64,000 nucleotides of DNA, taken from contig CBDBGS010000008.1 of the NCBI GenBank assembly GCA_965205385.1, positions 558,001 to 622,000 on the forward strand, written 5' to 3'. This DNA is from CATOSP01 sp965205385. GTDB lineage: Bacteria > Chloroflexota > Dehalococcoidia > Lucifugimonadales > UBA3495. A program made the position numbers and the translations under genes. Within the stretch, counting starts at the first letter, position 1; each line of letters begins with the position of its first letter. The notes beneath the pieces are model-generated. The model made no database searches. It saw only the letters and a list, made by a program, of their open reading frames with translations, and was not told the origin of the DNA. This document shows, one piece after another, positions 36,700-45,116 of the stretch.

Positions 36700-38926
36700 C
36701 TCGTAGTGCGTTGAGCACTTTTTCAGCCGTTATCGGCAGGTCTTGAATCCGCGCTCCGACCGCGTCCTCCACGGCGTTGGCAATCGCCGGGGCAACTGGC
36801 GAGATGGGGTTCTCGCCAATTGCCTTGCCCTGGAATGGGCCGTTCCCCTCTTCCGACGAAATCAGCACCGTTACCAACTGGGGAATATCTATGGTCGTGG
36901 GGATCTTCACATCCCCAAGGCTAAGGGTCGAGATTCGCCCCTCTTCCGATTGAAGCTCTTCCATCAAGGCGTATCCCAACCCCTGGATCACTGCCCCGTC
37001 GATCTGCCCCTGGTGACCCAGAGGGTTGTAGATGGTTCCCACGTCGTGGGCGGTGACTATCTTGTGGACGGTGACCTGACCCGTTTCCGGGTCAACCTCC
37101 ACATCGGCGACCTGGGCACAGAAGGAGGTGACCTCCGGTTCTTGGGCGTTGGTGGTCGACTCGCCAAGAATCGGGGCCCCGGTCGCGGAAACGGCGCGGG
37201 ACGTAAGTTCTCCGATCGGAATGTCGGCTTCGGGGTTGCCTTCCACGAATACCCTGCCGCCTCGAAATACAATGCGTTCTTCGGGCCAACCGTAGAACTC
37301 GGCGGCCAGGCCGGTAAGCGTCTGCCGCACCTCCTGCGCCGCGCCAAGGGCTGCGTGAGCCGCGCCGACGCTGGTCCCCGCCCCAGCGCCCGTGTCGAAG
37401 GGCACCTGATCGGTATCCACTCTGGCCACGGCAACGTCTTCAGCCCGGATACCCAAGTCTTCGGCCACCACCTGGCGCGCCACGGTGTAGAACCCCACGC
37501 CGGTATCTGGCACGGAGGAATAGATTGTCGCCTGGCCGGTCTCATCCATGCCGACCCTGGCGATGAATACGGCTTGTCCCTGGGGGCGTTGGCCCAAAGC
37601 GATTCCCCGGCCAAAGTTCGGGCCCTGTTTGGGAGAGTCCCACCCAGCCTCTTCGGCGGCGCGGCGTAGGGTCTCTTCGCCCCGCAGATAGTTGAAACTC
37701 TGGCCAGTGCCCGATTCGTCGCCCTCCCGGACCACGTTTTTCAGGCGCAATTCATAGGGGTCGATCCCCATCTCCCTGGCTATCATGTCAATATGGGACT
37801 CGATGGCGAAGACGGCCTGGGGCTCGCCGGGAGCGCGGTAAGAGCCGCAGGGCACGTTGTTCGTGTAAACCATGTAGGAGTCGATCTTGTAATTGGGCAC
37901 GCGGTAAGGGCCGCCTCCGGCTTGCCTGGCCCCACTGAGGTTCAAGGAGCCCCGGAATCCCCCGTAGGCGCCACCGTTGTACACGACCCTGGTGTCTCGC
38001 GCCCAGAATGCGCCGTCCCGCTTCATCCCGGTCTTAATGGTGATTGTCGAGGGATGCCTGGGATTGCCCGCCATGAGTTCCTCGATGTAACTCATCACCA
38101 TTTGAACGGGCCTACCGGACCGCTGGGCCAGGGCATAAGCTAGTGGAACGTTCATCGCCCCAGCCTTGCCGCCGAAGTCCCCTCCGATGCCACAGGGGTT
38201 GACCCTTATCTGGCTTTCCTCCACTCCCAATGCTCCGGCCAACTGCCACCGCAGCCGGAAGGGCTGCTTGTTGTTGGCCCACACCTGGATTTGCCCCGAG
38301 TCGTCGATAGCTACGATGCAGCTATAGGGCTCCATGTAGCCCTGGTGTACCCAGGGAGTGGTGAAGGTGTGCTCAAACACAAGGTCCGATTCCCGGAACC
38401 CCCGGCCCAATTCACCGCCAGACCACTCGTTGTAGTAGACAATGTTGCCCTGGGGTTGGACCGGACCCGACGATGAGTCGTAGGTAGGCGAGTCTTCGTG
38501 GATGATGGGCGCGCCTGGTTGCATGGCTTCGAGTGGGTCGAAGACTGCGGGAAGTGGGTCGTACTCCACCTCGATGAGATTCAGGGCTTCTTCCGCGGTA
38601 TCCGGATCGTCCGCGGCCACGGCGGCGACCTTCTCGCCTACGAAACGCACCTTGTCTTCCGCAAGGGGAGGAACGTCGCGCATGAACCTGCCCACTCGCA
38701 TACCCAGGGTGTCGCTGCCGGTGATCACAGCCCGGACACCGGTCAAGCGCTCCGCGAGTGATGTGTCAATGTGGAGAATTTTGGCGTGGGGGTAGGGACT
38801 TCTAAGGACTTTACCCCAGACCATGCCGGGGAGGATCACGTCGGCGGAATAGAGGTGCTGGCCGGAAACTTTGTCCGGGCCGTCTTCCCTGGTCACCCTT
38901 GTACCCAGAACCGAATATGCCGTCAT
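36689..38926 (-). CDS. Xanthine dehydrogenase family, molybdopterin-binding subunit
   Basis: 745 residues, the length of a CoxL/XdhB-type Mo subunit. The cofactor loop is GIGGDFGGKAGAM (about 247-259). A substrate loop SYRAPGEPQAVFAIE and the C-terminal catalytic Glu motif AIGENPISPVAPA are present. The XDH-type Arg pattern is present rather than the CO dehydrogenase VAYRCSF. The FAD (CoxM) and 2Fe-2S (CoxS) subunits are not adjacent in the window, so it would need partners elsewhere. Likely substrate: a purine, aldehyde or aromatic N-heterocycle. Confidence 0.9.
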   Translation of the reverse strand: MTAYSVLGTRVTREDGPDKVSGQHLYSADVILPGMVWGKVLRSPYPHAKILHIDTSLAERLTGVRAVITGSDTLGMRVGRFMRDVPPLAEDKVRFVGEKVAAVAADDPDTAEEALNLIEVEYDPLPAVFDPLEAMQPGAPIIHEDSPTYDSSSGPVQPQGNIVYYNEWSGGELGRGFRESDLVFEHTFTTPWVHQGYMEPYSCIVAIDDSGQIQVWANNKQPFRLRWQLAGALGVEESQIRVNPCGIGGDFGGKAGAMNVPLAYALAQRSGRPVQMVMSYIEELMAGNPRHPSTITIKTGMKRDGAFWARDTRVVYNGGAYGGFRGSLNLSGARQAGGGPYRVPNYKIDSYMVYTNNVPCGSYRAPGEPQAVFAIESHIDMIAREMGIDPYELRLKNVVREGDESGTGQSFNYLRGEETLRRAAEEAGWDSPKQGPNFGRGIALGQRPQGQAVFIARVGMDETGQATIYSSVPDTGVGFYTVARQVVAEDLGIRAEDVAVARVDTDQVPFDTGAGAGTSVGAAHAALGAAQEVRQTLTGLAAEFYGWPEERIVFRGGRVFVEGNPEADIPIGELTSRAVSATGAPILGESTTNAQEPEVTSFCAQVADVEVDPETGQVTVHKIVTAHDVGTIYNPLGHQGQIDGAVIQGLGYALMEELQSEEGRISTLSLGDVKIPTTIDIPQLVTVLISSEEGNGPFQGKAIGENPISPVAPAIANAVEDAVGARIQDLPITAEKVLNALRDLE

Positions 38927-38969
38927 TCGTTCCTCCCTCGGCCTACCAGACTTAGTTGGGTAATGTCCG

Positions 38970-39203
38970 TTACTCGCGGTGCAGGTCCGCGGGGTCCATG
39001 ACCCGGAAGCCGATGCCCAGTTTCACCTGGTACCAAGCCACTTGACCATCCTGGATATTCCCCCGGATTTCCTTGACCTCGAACCAGTCCAGCCCCTTTA
39101 GAGTCTGACCCGCGCGGCCGATGGCGTTCTCTATCGCCTGTTGCAGTCCTTCCCCCGATGAGCCTACCAGCTCGACGATCTTGTACGTGTGGTCGGTGCT
39201 CAT
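38970..39203 (-). CDS. Dodecin family protein
   Basis: 77 residues, near dodecin length, from ATG 39203, with AGGAGAG before it. The frame can extend to 39284 but that part is not family-like. Motifs: TYKIVELVGSS, then the helix GLQQAIENAIGRAG and WFEVKEIRGNI, then KLGIGFRV, all as in dodecins, which form 12-mers and store flavin. It lies 43 bases upstream of the XDH-type gene and could supply flavin to a flavin-containing partner. Confidence is high from the short, whole-length match. Confidence 0.88.
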   Translation of the reverse strand: MSTDHTYKIVELVGSSGEGLQQAIENAIGRAGQTLKGLDWFEVKEIRGNIQDGQVAWYQVKLGIGFRVMDPADLHRE

Positions 39204-39304
39204 GCTCACTCTCCTGTTTCCGATTAGGTCGGCCTTGGCCGAGCAATGATAGCGAGTCCGAAGGGTCACGGCAATATGCACCACCTCTCTGATAAAATGG
39301 GACG

Positions 39305-39922
39305 ATGGGTATCATAAGAGAGGATGTGAGACAGGCAGCAGGGCTCCAAACCGGAGTCATCGGCCAAGTTCCCTCTAGCCTGCGTCGAGTCGCGGTCATC
39401 GGCTGTTCCTGCAGCGGCAAGACCACCTTCGCCCGCCGCTTGGCGAACGCCGTTGGATCGAGATTTATCGAGTTGGACGCGGTCCACTGGCTGCCCGATT
39501 GGTTGGAGCGGGACGACGGTGAATTCCGGGAGATCATGACCGAGGCGGTAAAAGACGACCTATGGGTGACCGACGGGAATTACAGCCAGGCCCGGGACAT
39601 CATTTGGGGCCGGGCTACCGCGGTAGTCTGGCTAAATTACTCCTTCCCCTTGGTCTGGTACCGTGCCTTCACCAGGACCGTAGGCCGGAGCCTCACCAGG
39701 CGGACTCTGTGGTCGGGCAACAGGGAGTCGCTGAAGAAGGCGTTCCTGAGCAAGGAATCGATCCTTCTTTGGGTGCTCCAGACTTTCGACTCTCGAAGGA
39801 AGCGGTACAGGGCAGTATTCGACGCGAAGGAATACGGCCACATCCAGTACATTGAATTCAACAAGTCCCGGGACGCAGACCGGTTTCTCAAAGACCTTCA
39901 AGAGGTGGTTCACGCCAAATGA
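39305..39922 (+). CDS. P-loop nucleoside kinase-like protein (topology modulation/FlaR type)
   Basis: 205 residues. Walker A is GCSCSGKTTFARRLA (33-47). The LDAVHWLPDW motif after the second strand is characteristic of the adenylate-kinase-like or topology-modulation family, followed by WVTDGNYSQARDIIWGRA. A membrane role is unlikely as no long hydrophobic segments occur. The stop overlaps the start of the methyltransferase gene by 4 bases (ATGA), so the two are translationally coupled. Confidence 0.8.
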   Translation: MGIIREDVRQAAGLQTGVIGQVPSSLRRVAVIGCSCSGKTTFARRLANAVGSRFIELDAVHWLPDWLERDDGEFREIMTEAVKDDLWVTDGNYSQARDIIWGRATAVVWLNYSFPLVWYRAFTRTVGRSLTRRTLWSGNRESLKKAFLSKESILLWVLQTFDSRRKRYRAVFDAKEYGHIQYIEFNKSRDADRFLKDLQEVVHAK

Positions 39923-40716
39923 CTGTAAATTCCAGCGACCCACCTCAGGGACGAAGAGCCCAGGAAATGTTCGGCTCTCAGGCCGGGGCCTACGCCACCA
40001 GCCAGGTCCACATGTACGACGACCGGCTGGACATCATGCGGCGTTTGGCCGGGAACGCTTCGGTGGGCGGCCGCACCTGGGCGATGGACCTTGGCTCCGG
40101 TACCGGTTTTACCGCCTTCGTGATGGCCGCGGAGTTCAAGCGGGTGGTGGCCAGTGACATCACGGGGCCCATGCTGGTCGAGACGCGGCGCATAGGCAGG
40201 GAGCGCGGGCTTACGAACCTCGCCCTGGTGCGCAACGCCGCCGAGTATCTTCCCTTCGCCAGCGGTTCACTGAACCTGGTGACCAGCCGGGCGGCCATTC
40301 ACCACTTCGAAGACCTGGACCGGGCGTTGGATGAGTTGCACCGGGTCCTGCGGCCCGGCGGTAGTCTGGTGGTGGCCGACAGCATTTCGCCGGAAGACAG
40401 CGACCTTTCCGAGTGGATGAACGACATCGAGCTCAGGCGCGATTTCAGCCACGTCAATAACCGGCCCGTCTCGGAATTGGAGGGGTTACTGACCAGCCAC
40501 GGGCTGGGGATAGTGGAGCGTGAGCACACAGGGGTCCACCTGCAGTTCAACAACTGGGTGGAACGCACCGATACGCCAGAGGCTGAAGTCCGGAAACTCA
40601 GGGAAGACTTCCTCATCGCTTCTGAAGAGGCTAAAGAAACCTTCCAAATTCAACCAGTCGAGGGAGATATCAACTTTTGCTGGCCGTGCCTTGTATTTCG
40701 GTCGGTGAAGTCTTAA
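39919..40716 (+). CDS. Class I SAM-dependent methyltransferase
   Basis: 265 residues. Motif I is WAMDLGSGTGFTAFVMA (54-70), with VVASDITGPMLVE as motif II. The post-I acidic residue and the DLDRALDELHRVLRPGGSLVVADS motif IV-V region are typical of UbiE/Coq5-like enzymes. A small C-terminal domain follows. It overlaps the P-loop gene by 4 bases. The acceptor substrate is unknown; coupling with a kinase-like gene hints at a shared pathway. Confidence 0.85.
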   Translation: MTVNSSDPPQGRRAQEMFGSQAGAYATSQVHMYDDRLDIMRRLAGNASVGGRTWAMDLGSGTGFTAFVMAAEFKRVVASDITGPMLVETRRIGRERGLTNLALVRNAAEYLPFASGSLNLVTSRAAIHHFEDLDRALDELHRVLRPGGSLVVADSISPEDSDLSEWMNDIELRRDFSHVNNRPVSELEGLLTSHGLGIVEREHTGVHLQFNNWVERTDTPEAEVRKLREDFLIASEEAKETFQIQPVEGDINFCWPCLVFRSVKS

Positions 40717-40726
40717 CAGGAGTTCT

Positions 40727-41161
40727 TCAGGAAAGGGGTGGAATTCCGAAGCTTTCTAAGTCATCCTGGTCCAACAAAAGGACCCGCCCCGTGCGTTCCT
40801 CCATGAACAGGGCGAAATCACGCATGAAGTCACGTCCCAGAAGAGACCGGACCGGATGATTAATGTCGGGGATGTGCAACGGAAGGGATGTCGAGTAGCC
40901 TTGGAGGTTGAGGCGAGCCTCCACTACCCTGGTCGATATTTCGCCTCCAACCCCGGCGCTACTTGGGCCTATGTCGAGCGTCGACAAATGCAACCCCATG
41001 TCCTCGGCATCAATCGGAGATAGCAAGGTCACATCGGCTCCAGTGTCTACAAGAAGTTCGACGTACGTAGTGTGTAGGTCTGGGTGACCGGGAAACTCGA
41101 AGCTACACTGGATATAGGGACGGCGAGTAGTGCCGATGGTGACGAAATACCCCTGTATCAT
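40727..41161 (-). CDS. Retropepsin-like aspartic protease
   Basis: 144 residues. The active site motif DTGAD (Asp39-Thr-Gly) is in ELLVDTGADVTLLSP, and a later hydrophobic strand and LLGRDFMRDFAL (the retroviral flap/GxR region) follows. Retropepsin-like enzymes work as dimers, so one motif per chain is as expected. The start overlaps the stop of the upstream DUF5678 gene by 4 bases, a strong sign of coupling. The protein may cut a specific bacterial substrate. Confidence 0.75.
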   Translation of the reverse strand: MIQGYFVTIGTTRRPYIQCSFEFPGHPDLHTTYVELLVDTGADVTLLSPIDAEDMGLHLSTLDIGPSSAGVGGEISTRVVEARLNLQGYSTSLPLHIPDINHPVRSLLGRDFMRDFALFMEERTGRVLLLDQDDLESFGIPPLS

Positions 41162-41409
41162 AGATTCGGGAATATCCAGATGTCAGGCTTACGGGTCAGG
41201 TGACGCCTTAGTGCGCCGCTGCCGGGTGGGATGCCGTATTCCCTGAGTCTAGGTATCAGGCCGAATTCGTCATCGGCCGAAGCTATGACTTTTTGGCCGA
41301 GAATAGCGATCCATTTTTCGGGATACTGCTGCAGAAGTTCCTCATGGTGCGTCTCGAAGAAGAGAACATCCTGGTAATGCGGGTCGTCTTCCAGCCGGTA
41401 GCTACCCAT
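41158..41409 (-). CDS. DUF5678-like small protein
   Basis: 83 residues. The middle part YPEKWIAILGQKVIASADDE matches the DUF5678 pattern (a Trp followed by a beta strand and a V-x-A-S-x-D turn). The N-terminus is FFETHHEELLQQY. It is translated before, and overlaps by 4 bases, the retropepsin-like protein. A pair of this type may be a processing module; function is not known. Confidence 0.65.
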   Translation of the reverse strand: MGSYRLEDDPHYQDVLFFETHHEELLQQYPEKWIAILGQKVIASADDEFGLIPRLREYGIPPGSGALRRHLTRKPDIWIFPNL

Positions 41410-41489
41410 CGCTTCTCCATGTAATCCGTGCGCTTACCACTATTGTACGCTTTGCGTCCTTGCCTCGAACGTCACTCATACATGCGCGC

Positions 41490-42158
41490 TCAGGCCGTCC
41501 AGTCTTCCAGGGTGTAGGCCATCTCCCAGAACCGGTGTTCGAAGCGTAGACTGGTGACGTAGGCTTCTCCCATAGCCACCACCTCGTCTGGGCCGGCGCG
41601 TTCGGCCAGGCGGTCGGCCATCTCCCGGATAGTCCTCGCTAGTTGGGCGAACTCGGGGGAAGTGTACATCTGGATCCACTGACAGTAGAGGGGCGCGTGT
41701 TTCGGCTCCCCCTGCACCGCCAACCGTTCCCCCACCTCCCAGAAGCCCCACTGGCATGGAAGCAGCGACGCCACCAACGCCTCGAAGCTGCCCTGGTGGG
41801 CCACGCTCAGAAGAAAGCTGGTATACCCCACGGTTGTCGGCGCGGCGCGGGTAGCCTCCAACTCCTCCCTGGAGATGCCGAATTCCGCGCAATATCCGCG
41901 GTGCAACTCCATCTCCGTGTTAAGCGTCTCATCCAGCAGACGGGCAAACCAACCCATCGTTTCCAGGTTGGGCGCCCGTGCCGATGCCAGGGCGAGGACC
42001 CGGCTGTAGTCGATGAGGTACACGTAGTCCTGGGAAACCCAGTGCTTGAACTTTTCCACCGGCAGGGTGCCGTCTCCGATTCCGGTGACGAAAGGATGCC
42101 CCAGGATCGCCTGCCGCACGGGTAGCGCCTTCTTCTCAATGTCTTCAGAAAAGCTCAA
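41490..42158 (-). CDS. tenA: TenA family aminopyrimidine aminohydrolase/thiaminase II
   Basis: 222 residues from TTG 42158, chosen because GGAGGG lies about 5 bases before it; frames up to 42293 have no good start. The catalytic Cys is in SLLPCQWGFWEVGERL, equal to the TenA cysteine loop (Cys135 in B. subtilis). Other features are FKHWVSQDYVYLIDYSR, MELHRGYC and FEHRFWEMAY. The enzyme salvages thiamine pyrimidine by releasing aminomethyl-pyrimidine. No thi genes are adjacent. It is convergent with nothing, and a long region precedes the rplI promoter. Confidence 0.88.
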   Translation of the reverse strand: MSFSEDIEKKALPVRQAILGHPFVTGIGDGTLPVEKFKHWVSQDYVYLIDYSRVLALASARAPNLETMGWFARLLDETLNTEMELHRGYCAEFGISREELEATRAAPTTVGYTSFLLSVAHQGSFEALVASLLPCQWGFWEVGERLAVQGEPKHAPLYCQWIQMYTSPEFAQLARTIREMADRLAERAGPDEVVAMGEAYVTSLRFEHRFWEMAYTLEDWTA

Positions 42159-42263
42159 AGCGTCCCTCCACCGCCGGCAGGGCCAGCCCCCGGTTCCCAG
42201 CCGCCGGTATATTGCGTGGCCCGATTCTAGTAGGCGGGCCGGTGGGGCGTCAATCGCCGCTTG

Positions 42264-42287
42264 CCCGCTGGCCCGCGGGCCAGCGGG
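42264..42287. repeat. 24-base perfect palindrome
   Basis: CCCGCTGGCCCG followed immediately by its exact complement. A hairpin with no loop is unlikely to form in RNA, but a slightly opened form could. No T-run is next to it. It lies between tenA and rplI and may be a terminator-like or protein-binding site. Confidence 0.5.
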
Positions 42288-42356
42288 GCGCATGAAACAG
42301 ACCTACCTGGTCCGCCACAGGCGGAAATCGGGCAGGTCGATTCCCGGAATGTCCCC

Positions 42357-42496
42357 TTGACATAACCTTGGCTGGGTGGGCTATTTTGGGTATGTCCCGG
42401 CCTCGGATGCGGATGTCTAGCGGTGTTCTCCTGTGGTGGAATGGGTGATGAACTTGAAAATCGCTGGTTTCAGGTTGGAGATAGTGGGCTTATAAT
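42357..42496 (+). promoter_or_regulatory. Promoter candidates for rplI-dnaB cluster
   Basis: TTGACA (42357-42362) is a perfect -35 box; TATTTT follows with a 19-base gap, a little long. About 100 bases further a perfect TATAAT (42491-42496) lies 38 bases before the rplI ATG, but its -35 side is weak (TTTCAG). Either or both could drive the operon. Confidence 0.4.
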
Positions 42497-42533
42497 GGGG
42501 AGGCCCCATATTTGACCAAGGATGACAAGCGAC

Positions 42534-42983
42534 ATGGAAGTAGTGTTCATACAGGACGTAGTCAATCAGGCCCGCGCGGGGGAGATCAAGAGGGTTGCCG
42601 ACGGTTACGCCCGCAACTACCTGGTCCCCAAGGGTCTGGCGGAGATGGCCACCCCGGAGATCTTGAAGCGCCTGCACAAGATCAAGGCCGCGGGCGACCA
42701 GGTCCGCATCCGGGAGACCGAAGAGCTCACCGAGCTTGCCGAGTTGCTAGAAGGGACGAGCATATCCGTCGAGGCGCGCGTGACCCCCATGGGACGCTAT
42801 TACGGGACCATCAGCGGGGCGATGATCGCCACCGAGCTTAGCAATGCCGTCGGGCGGGAGATCGATCGCCGTCTGGTGGAGGCCGGAGAGCCGATCCGGG
42901 AACCGGGTGAGTACCAGGTGGTGTTGAGGCTGTCCAACGAAATCGAGGCGACCATCAATATCACCGCTGAGGTGGAAGAGTAG
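42534..42983 (+). CDS. rplI: 50S ribosomal protein L9
   Basis: 149 residues, the L9 length. Start ATG 42534 gives MEVVFIQDVVNQARAGEI and RVADGYARNYLVPKGLAEMAT, the N-terminal rRNA-binding domain. The ATG at 42522 is too close to AAGGA, while 42534 is 12 bases from it. The long central helix and a C-terminal domain (GRYYGTISGAMIATEL, EYQVVLRLSNEIEATINI) are both present. It binds 23S rRNA at the L1-stalk base. It is 4 bases before dnaB, an arrangement common in bacteria. Confidence 0.95.
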   Translation: MEVVFIQDVVNQARAGEIKRVADGYARNYLVPKGLAEMATPEILKRLHKIKAAGDQVRIRETEELTELAELLEGTSISVEARVTPMGRYYGTISGAMIATELSNAVGREIDRRLVEAGEPIREPGEYQVVLRLSNEIEATINITAEVEE

Positions 42984-42987
42984 CTGA

Positions 42988-44352
42988 ATGTACGCGGAGA
43001 AACTTCTCCCCCACGATCTTGAAGCCGAAGAAGCAATAGTAGGGTCTCTCCTGATCGACGGGGACTGTTTCTCCCGCGTGGCTCACCTGGTGAAGCCGGA
43101 GGACTTTTACCGGGAGAAGAATCAGGCATGTTTCGCGGCCTGCCAGGCCCTCTTTGAACGCGACGAAGCGATAGACCAGGTCACACTGGCCAGGGAGTTG
43201 AGCCGCACCAGCCAGTTGGAGTTGGTGGGCGGCATGGCCTACCTGAGCCACCTGGTCTCGGTCACGCCTACCTCGGTCCACTCCGAGCATTACGCCCAGC
43301 TCATCTCCAGAACTTCCATCATGCGGAAGCTCATCGACGCTGCTTCCCGCATCTCCGCCATTGGCTACGAGGACACCGATGACGTCGAGGCCACCCTTCG
43401 CCAGGCGGAGGACGTGCTGTTTGGCGTTAGAACGGGCCAGTCCCAGCGCGGCTTCATCCCACTCCGTGCCATCTACGACCAATACCTCCAAGACCGGGCC
43501 GCCATCGTCGAGCCAGACCTCCAACCCAGGGGTCCCATCCTCACCGGTTACAACGAGATGGACGAGCTTTTGGGCGGACTGCAGCGTTCGGACCTGATAA
43601 TCCTCGGGGCGCGGCCAGCCACCGGCAAAAGCGCCCTGGCGCTGAATGTTTCCATCAACGCCGCCAATGCCGGGGGGGTGGTCGGTGTGTTCAGCCTGGA
43701 GATGAGCCGGGAGCAGTTGGCGTTGCGAATCCTGGCCGCCGACGCCGAAATCGACTCCCACCGCCTCCGCTTGGGCCTCTACACCGAGGCCGAGGAACAG
43801 CGGATCATCGACTCCATTGGCCGGTTGTCGGAGCTGCCGGTTTTCATCGATGACACTCCTTTCCAAAGCCTGATCGAAATGCGCAGCAAGGCGCGGCGGC
43901 TGTCGCTGGAGCATGGTCTGGACCTGCTGGTGGTGGACTATTTGCAACTGATCCAGGGTCGCAGCAGAGGCGGAGAAAACCGCGTCCAGGAGATCAGCGA
44001 GATCTCCAGGTCTCTGAAGGCCATGGCCCGCGATCTGGATATCTCGCTCCTGACTTGCTCTCAGCTCAGCCGCGTGGTGGAAAACCGCCCCGGACACCGC
44101 CCGCAACTCTCGGACCTCCGTGATAGTGGAAGCATCGAGCAGGACTCCGATGTGGTGATGTTCATCCACCGGGAGGACATCTATTTCACCGAGGAGGAGT
44201 GGGAACAGCAATTCCCCGGCAGGCAATATCCCCGAAACGTGGCGGAGATTATTGTGGCCAAGCACCGGAACGGCCCCACCGGCAGCCTTCGACTGCTTTT
44301 CAAGGACAACCTGGTCCGGTTCGACGCCCTGGCCCAGGTGGACGACTTTTAG
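42988..44352 (+). CDS. dnaB: Replicative DNA helicase DnaB
   Basis: 454 residues. The N-terminal DnaB domain (HDLEAEEAIVGSLLIDGDCFS) and C-terminal RecA-like domain are both complete. Walker A is GARPATGKSALAL (208-220), followed by FSLEMSREQLALRIL, DLLVVDYLQLIQGR (Walker B) and MFIHREDIYF. It unwinds DNA at the replication fork. It is coupled to rplI before and, with a 2-base gap, to the DnaD-like gene after. Confidence 0.97.
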   Translation: MYAEKLLPHDLEAEEAIVGSLLIDGDCFSRVAHLVKPEDFYREKNQACFAACQALFERDEAIDQVTLARELSRTSQLELVGGMAYLSHLVSVTPTSVHSEHYAQLISRTSIMRKLIDAASRISAIGYEDTDDVEATLRQAEDVLFGVRTGQSQRGFIPLRAIYDQYLQDRAAIVEPDLQPRGPILTGYNEMDELLGGLQRSDLIILGARPATGKSALALNVSINAANAGGVVGVFSLEMSREQLALRILAADAEIDSHRLRLGLYTEAEEQRIIDSIGRLSELPVFIDDTPFQSLIEMRSKARRLSLEHGLDLLVVDYLQLIQGRSRGGENRVQEISEISRSLKAMARDLDISLLTCSQLSRVVENRPGHRPQLSDLRDSGSIEQDSDVVMFIHREDIYFTEEEWEQQFPGRQYPRNVAEIIVAKHRNGPTGSLRLLFKDNLVRFDALAQVDDF

Positions 44353-44354
44353 AG

Positions 44355-45116
44355 ATGGCCTTTTCCGGCTTCAGCCGAGATACGGCATACACCTCTGTCC
44401 CAAATCAGCTATTCGGCCCGTTACTCGAGGAGATCGAGGACATGGCCGAGTTGAAGGTCACGCTCCGGGGCATCTGGCTGTGCCACAGGCAGCGGGGAAT
44501 GCCGCGCATGACTCCTCTGGCCGTGTTCACCAGGGACCGGGCGTTGCTGCGGGGCCTGGGAGGCCCAGGGGTGGACGCCGCGCAAGAGGTCGAGAGAGGG
44601 CTCGCGTTGGCGGTGGCGCGTGGCACTTTTCTTCGGTACAAGCCCGAGACGCCAGGTGAAGGGCAAGAGTTTTACCTGCTAAACACCGACCACGACCGCC
44701 GCGCCCTGGAAAAGTTGCAAGGCCGTCGCCCTCCAGAAGTGGAGTCCGGCTTGCAGGCGGGAGACGACCTCAACCCGGACCTCGCCCCGAAACCGAATAT
44801 ATTCACACTCTACGAAGAAAACATCGGCATGTTGTCTCCGATGCTTGCCGAAGAGCTCAAGGACGCTGAAGAGACCTACCCGGAGGAATGGCTGCGCGAA
44901 GCCTTCGCCATTTCCGTCCGGGAAAACCGCAGGAGTTGGCGCTACATCTCCGGCATTTTGCGCCGGTGGGCGGCGGAGGGAAGGGACCATGGAAAGCCTG
45001 GGCGACATCCTCAGGAGGATAGCCGTCAGAGATACCTTGAGGAGTACCAACGGCGGCGGGGCCGGCTCCCATGGGAACGAACAGGGAGCGGGTCAAGCGG
45101 ACAGCCAAGACACTGA
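44355..45116 (+). CDS. dnaD: DnaD-domain primosome protein
   Basis: 253 residues from ATG 44355, 2 bases after dnaB stop; the frame opens at 44199 but that is inside dnaB. The C-terminal DnaD domain (PF07261) is clear: IFTLYEENIGMLSPMLAEELKD and YPEEWLREAFAISVRENRRSWRYISGILRRWAAEG. The N-terminal half is a winged-helix region (LKVTLRGIWLCHRQRG). It remodels DNA and brings helicase to origins or forks. Its last 128 bases overlap the next gene in another frame. Confidence 0.85.
   Translation: MAFSGFSRDTAYTSVPNQLFGPLLEEIEDMAELKVTLRGIWLCHRQRGMPRMTPLAVFTRDRALLRGLGGPGVDAAQEVERGLALAVARGTFLRYKPETPGEGQEFYLLNTDHDRRALEKLQGRRPPEVESGLQAGDDLNPDLAPKPNIFTLYEENIGMLSPMLAEELKDAEETYPEEWLREAFAISVRENRRSWRYISGILRRWAAEGRDHGKPGRHPQEDSRQRYLEEYQRRRGRLPWERTGSGSSGQPRH

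Larger units (their letters stand above)
42159..42533. other. Intergenic region with palindrome and promoters
   Basis: A 375-base gap upstream of rplI. It holds a 24-base perfect palindrome (42264-42287), a -35-like TTGACA at 42357 and a TATAAT at 42491. AAGGA at 42517-42521 serves rplI. No gene is seen on either strand. Confidence 0.4.
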
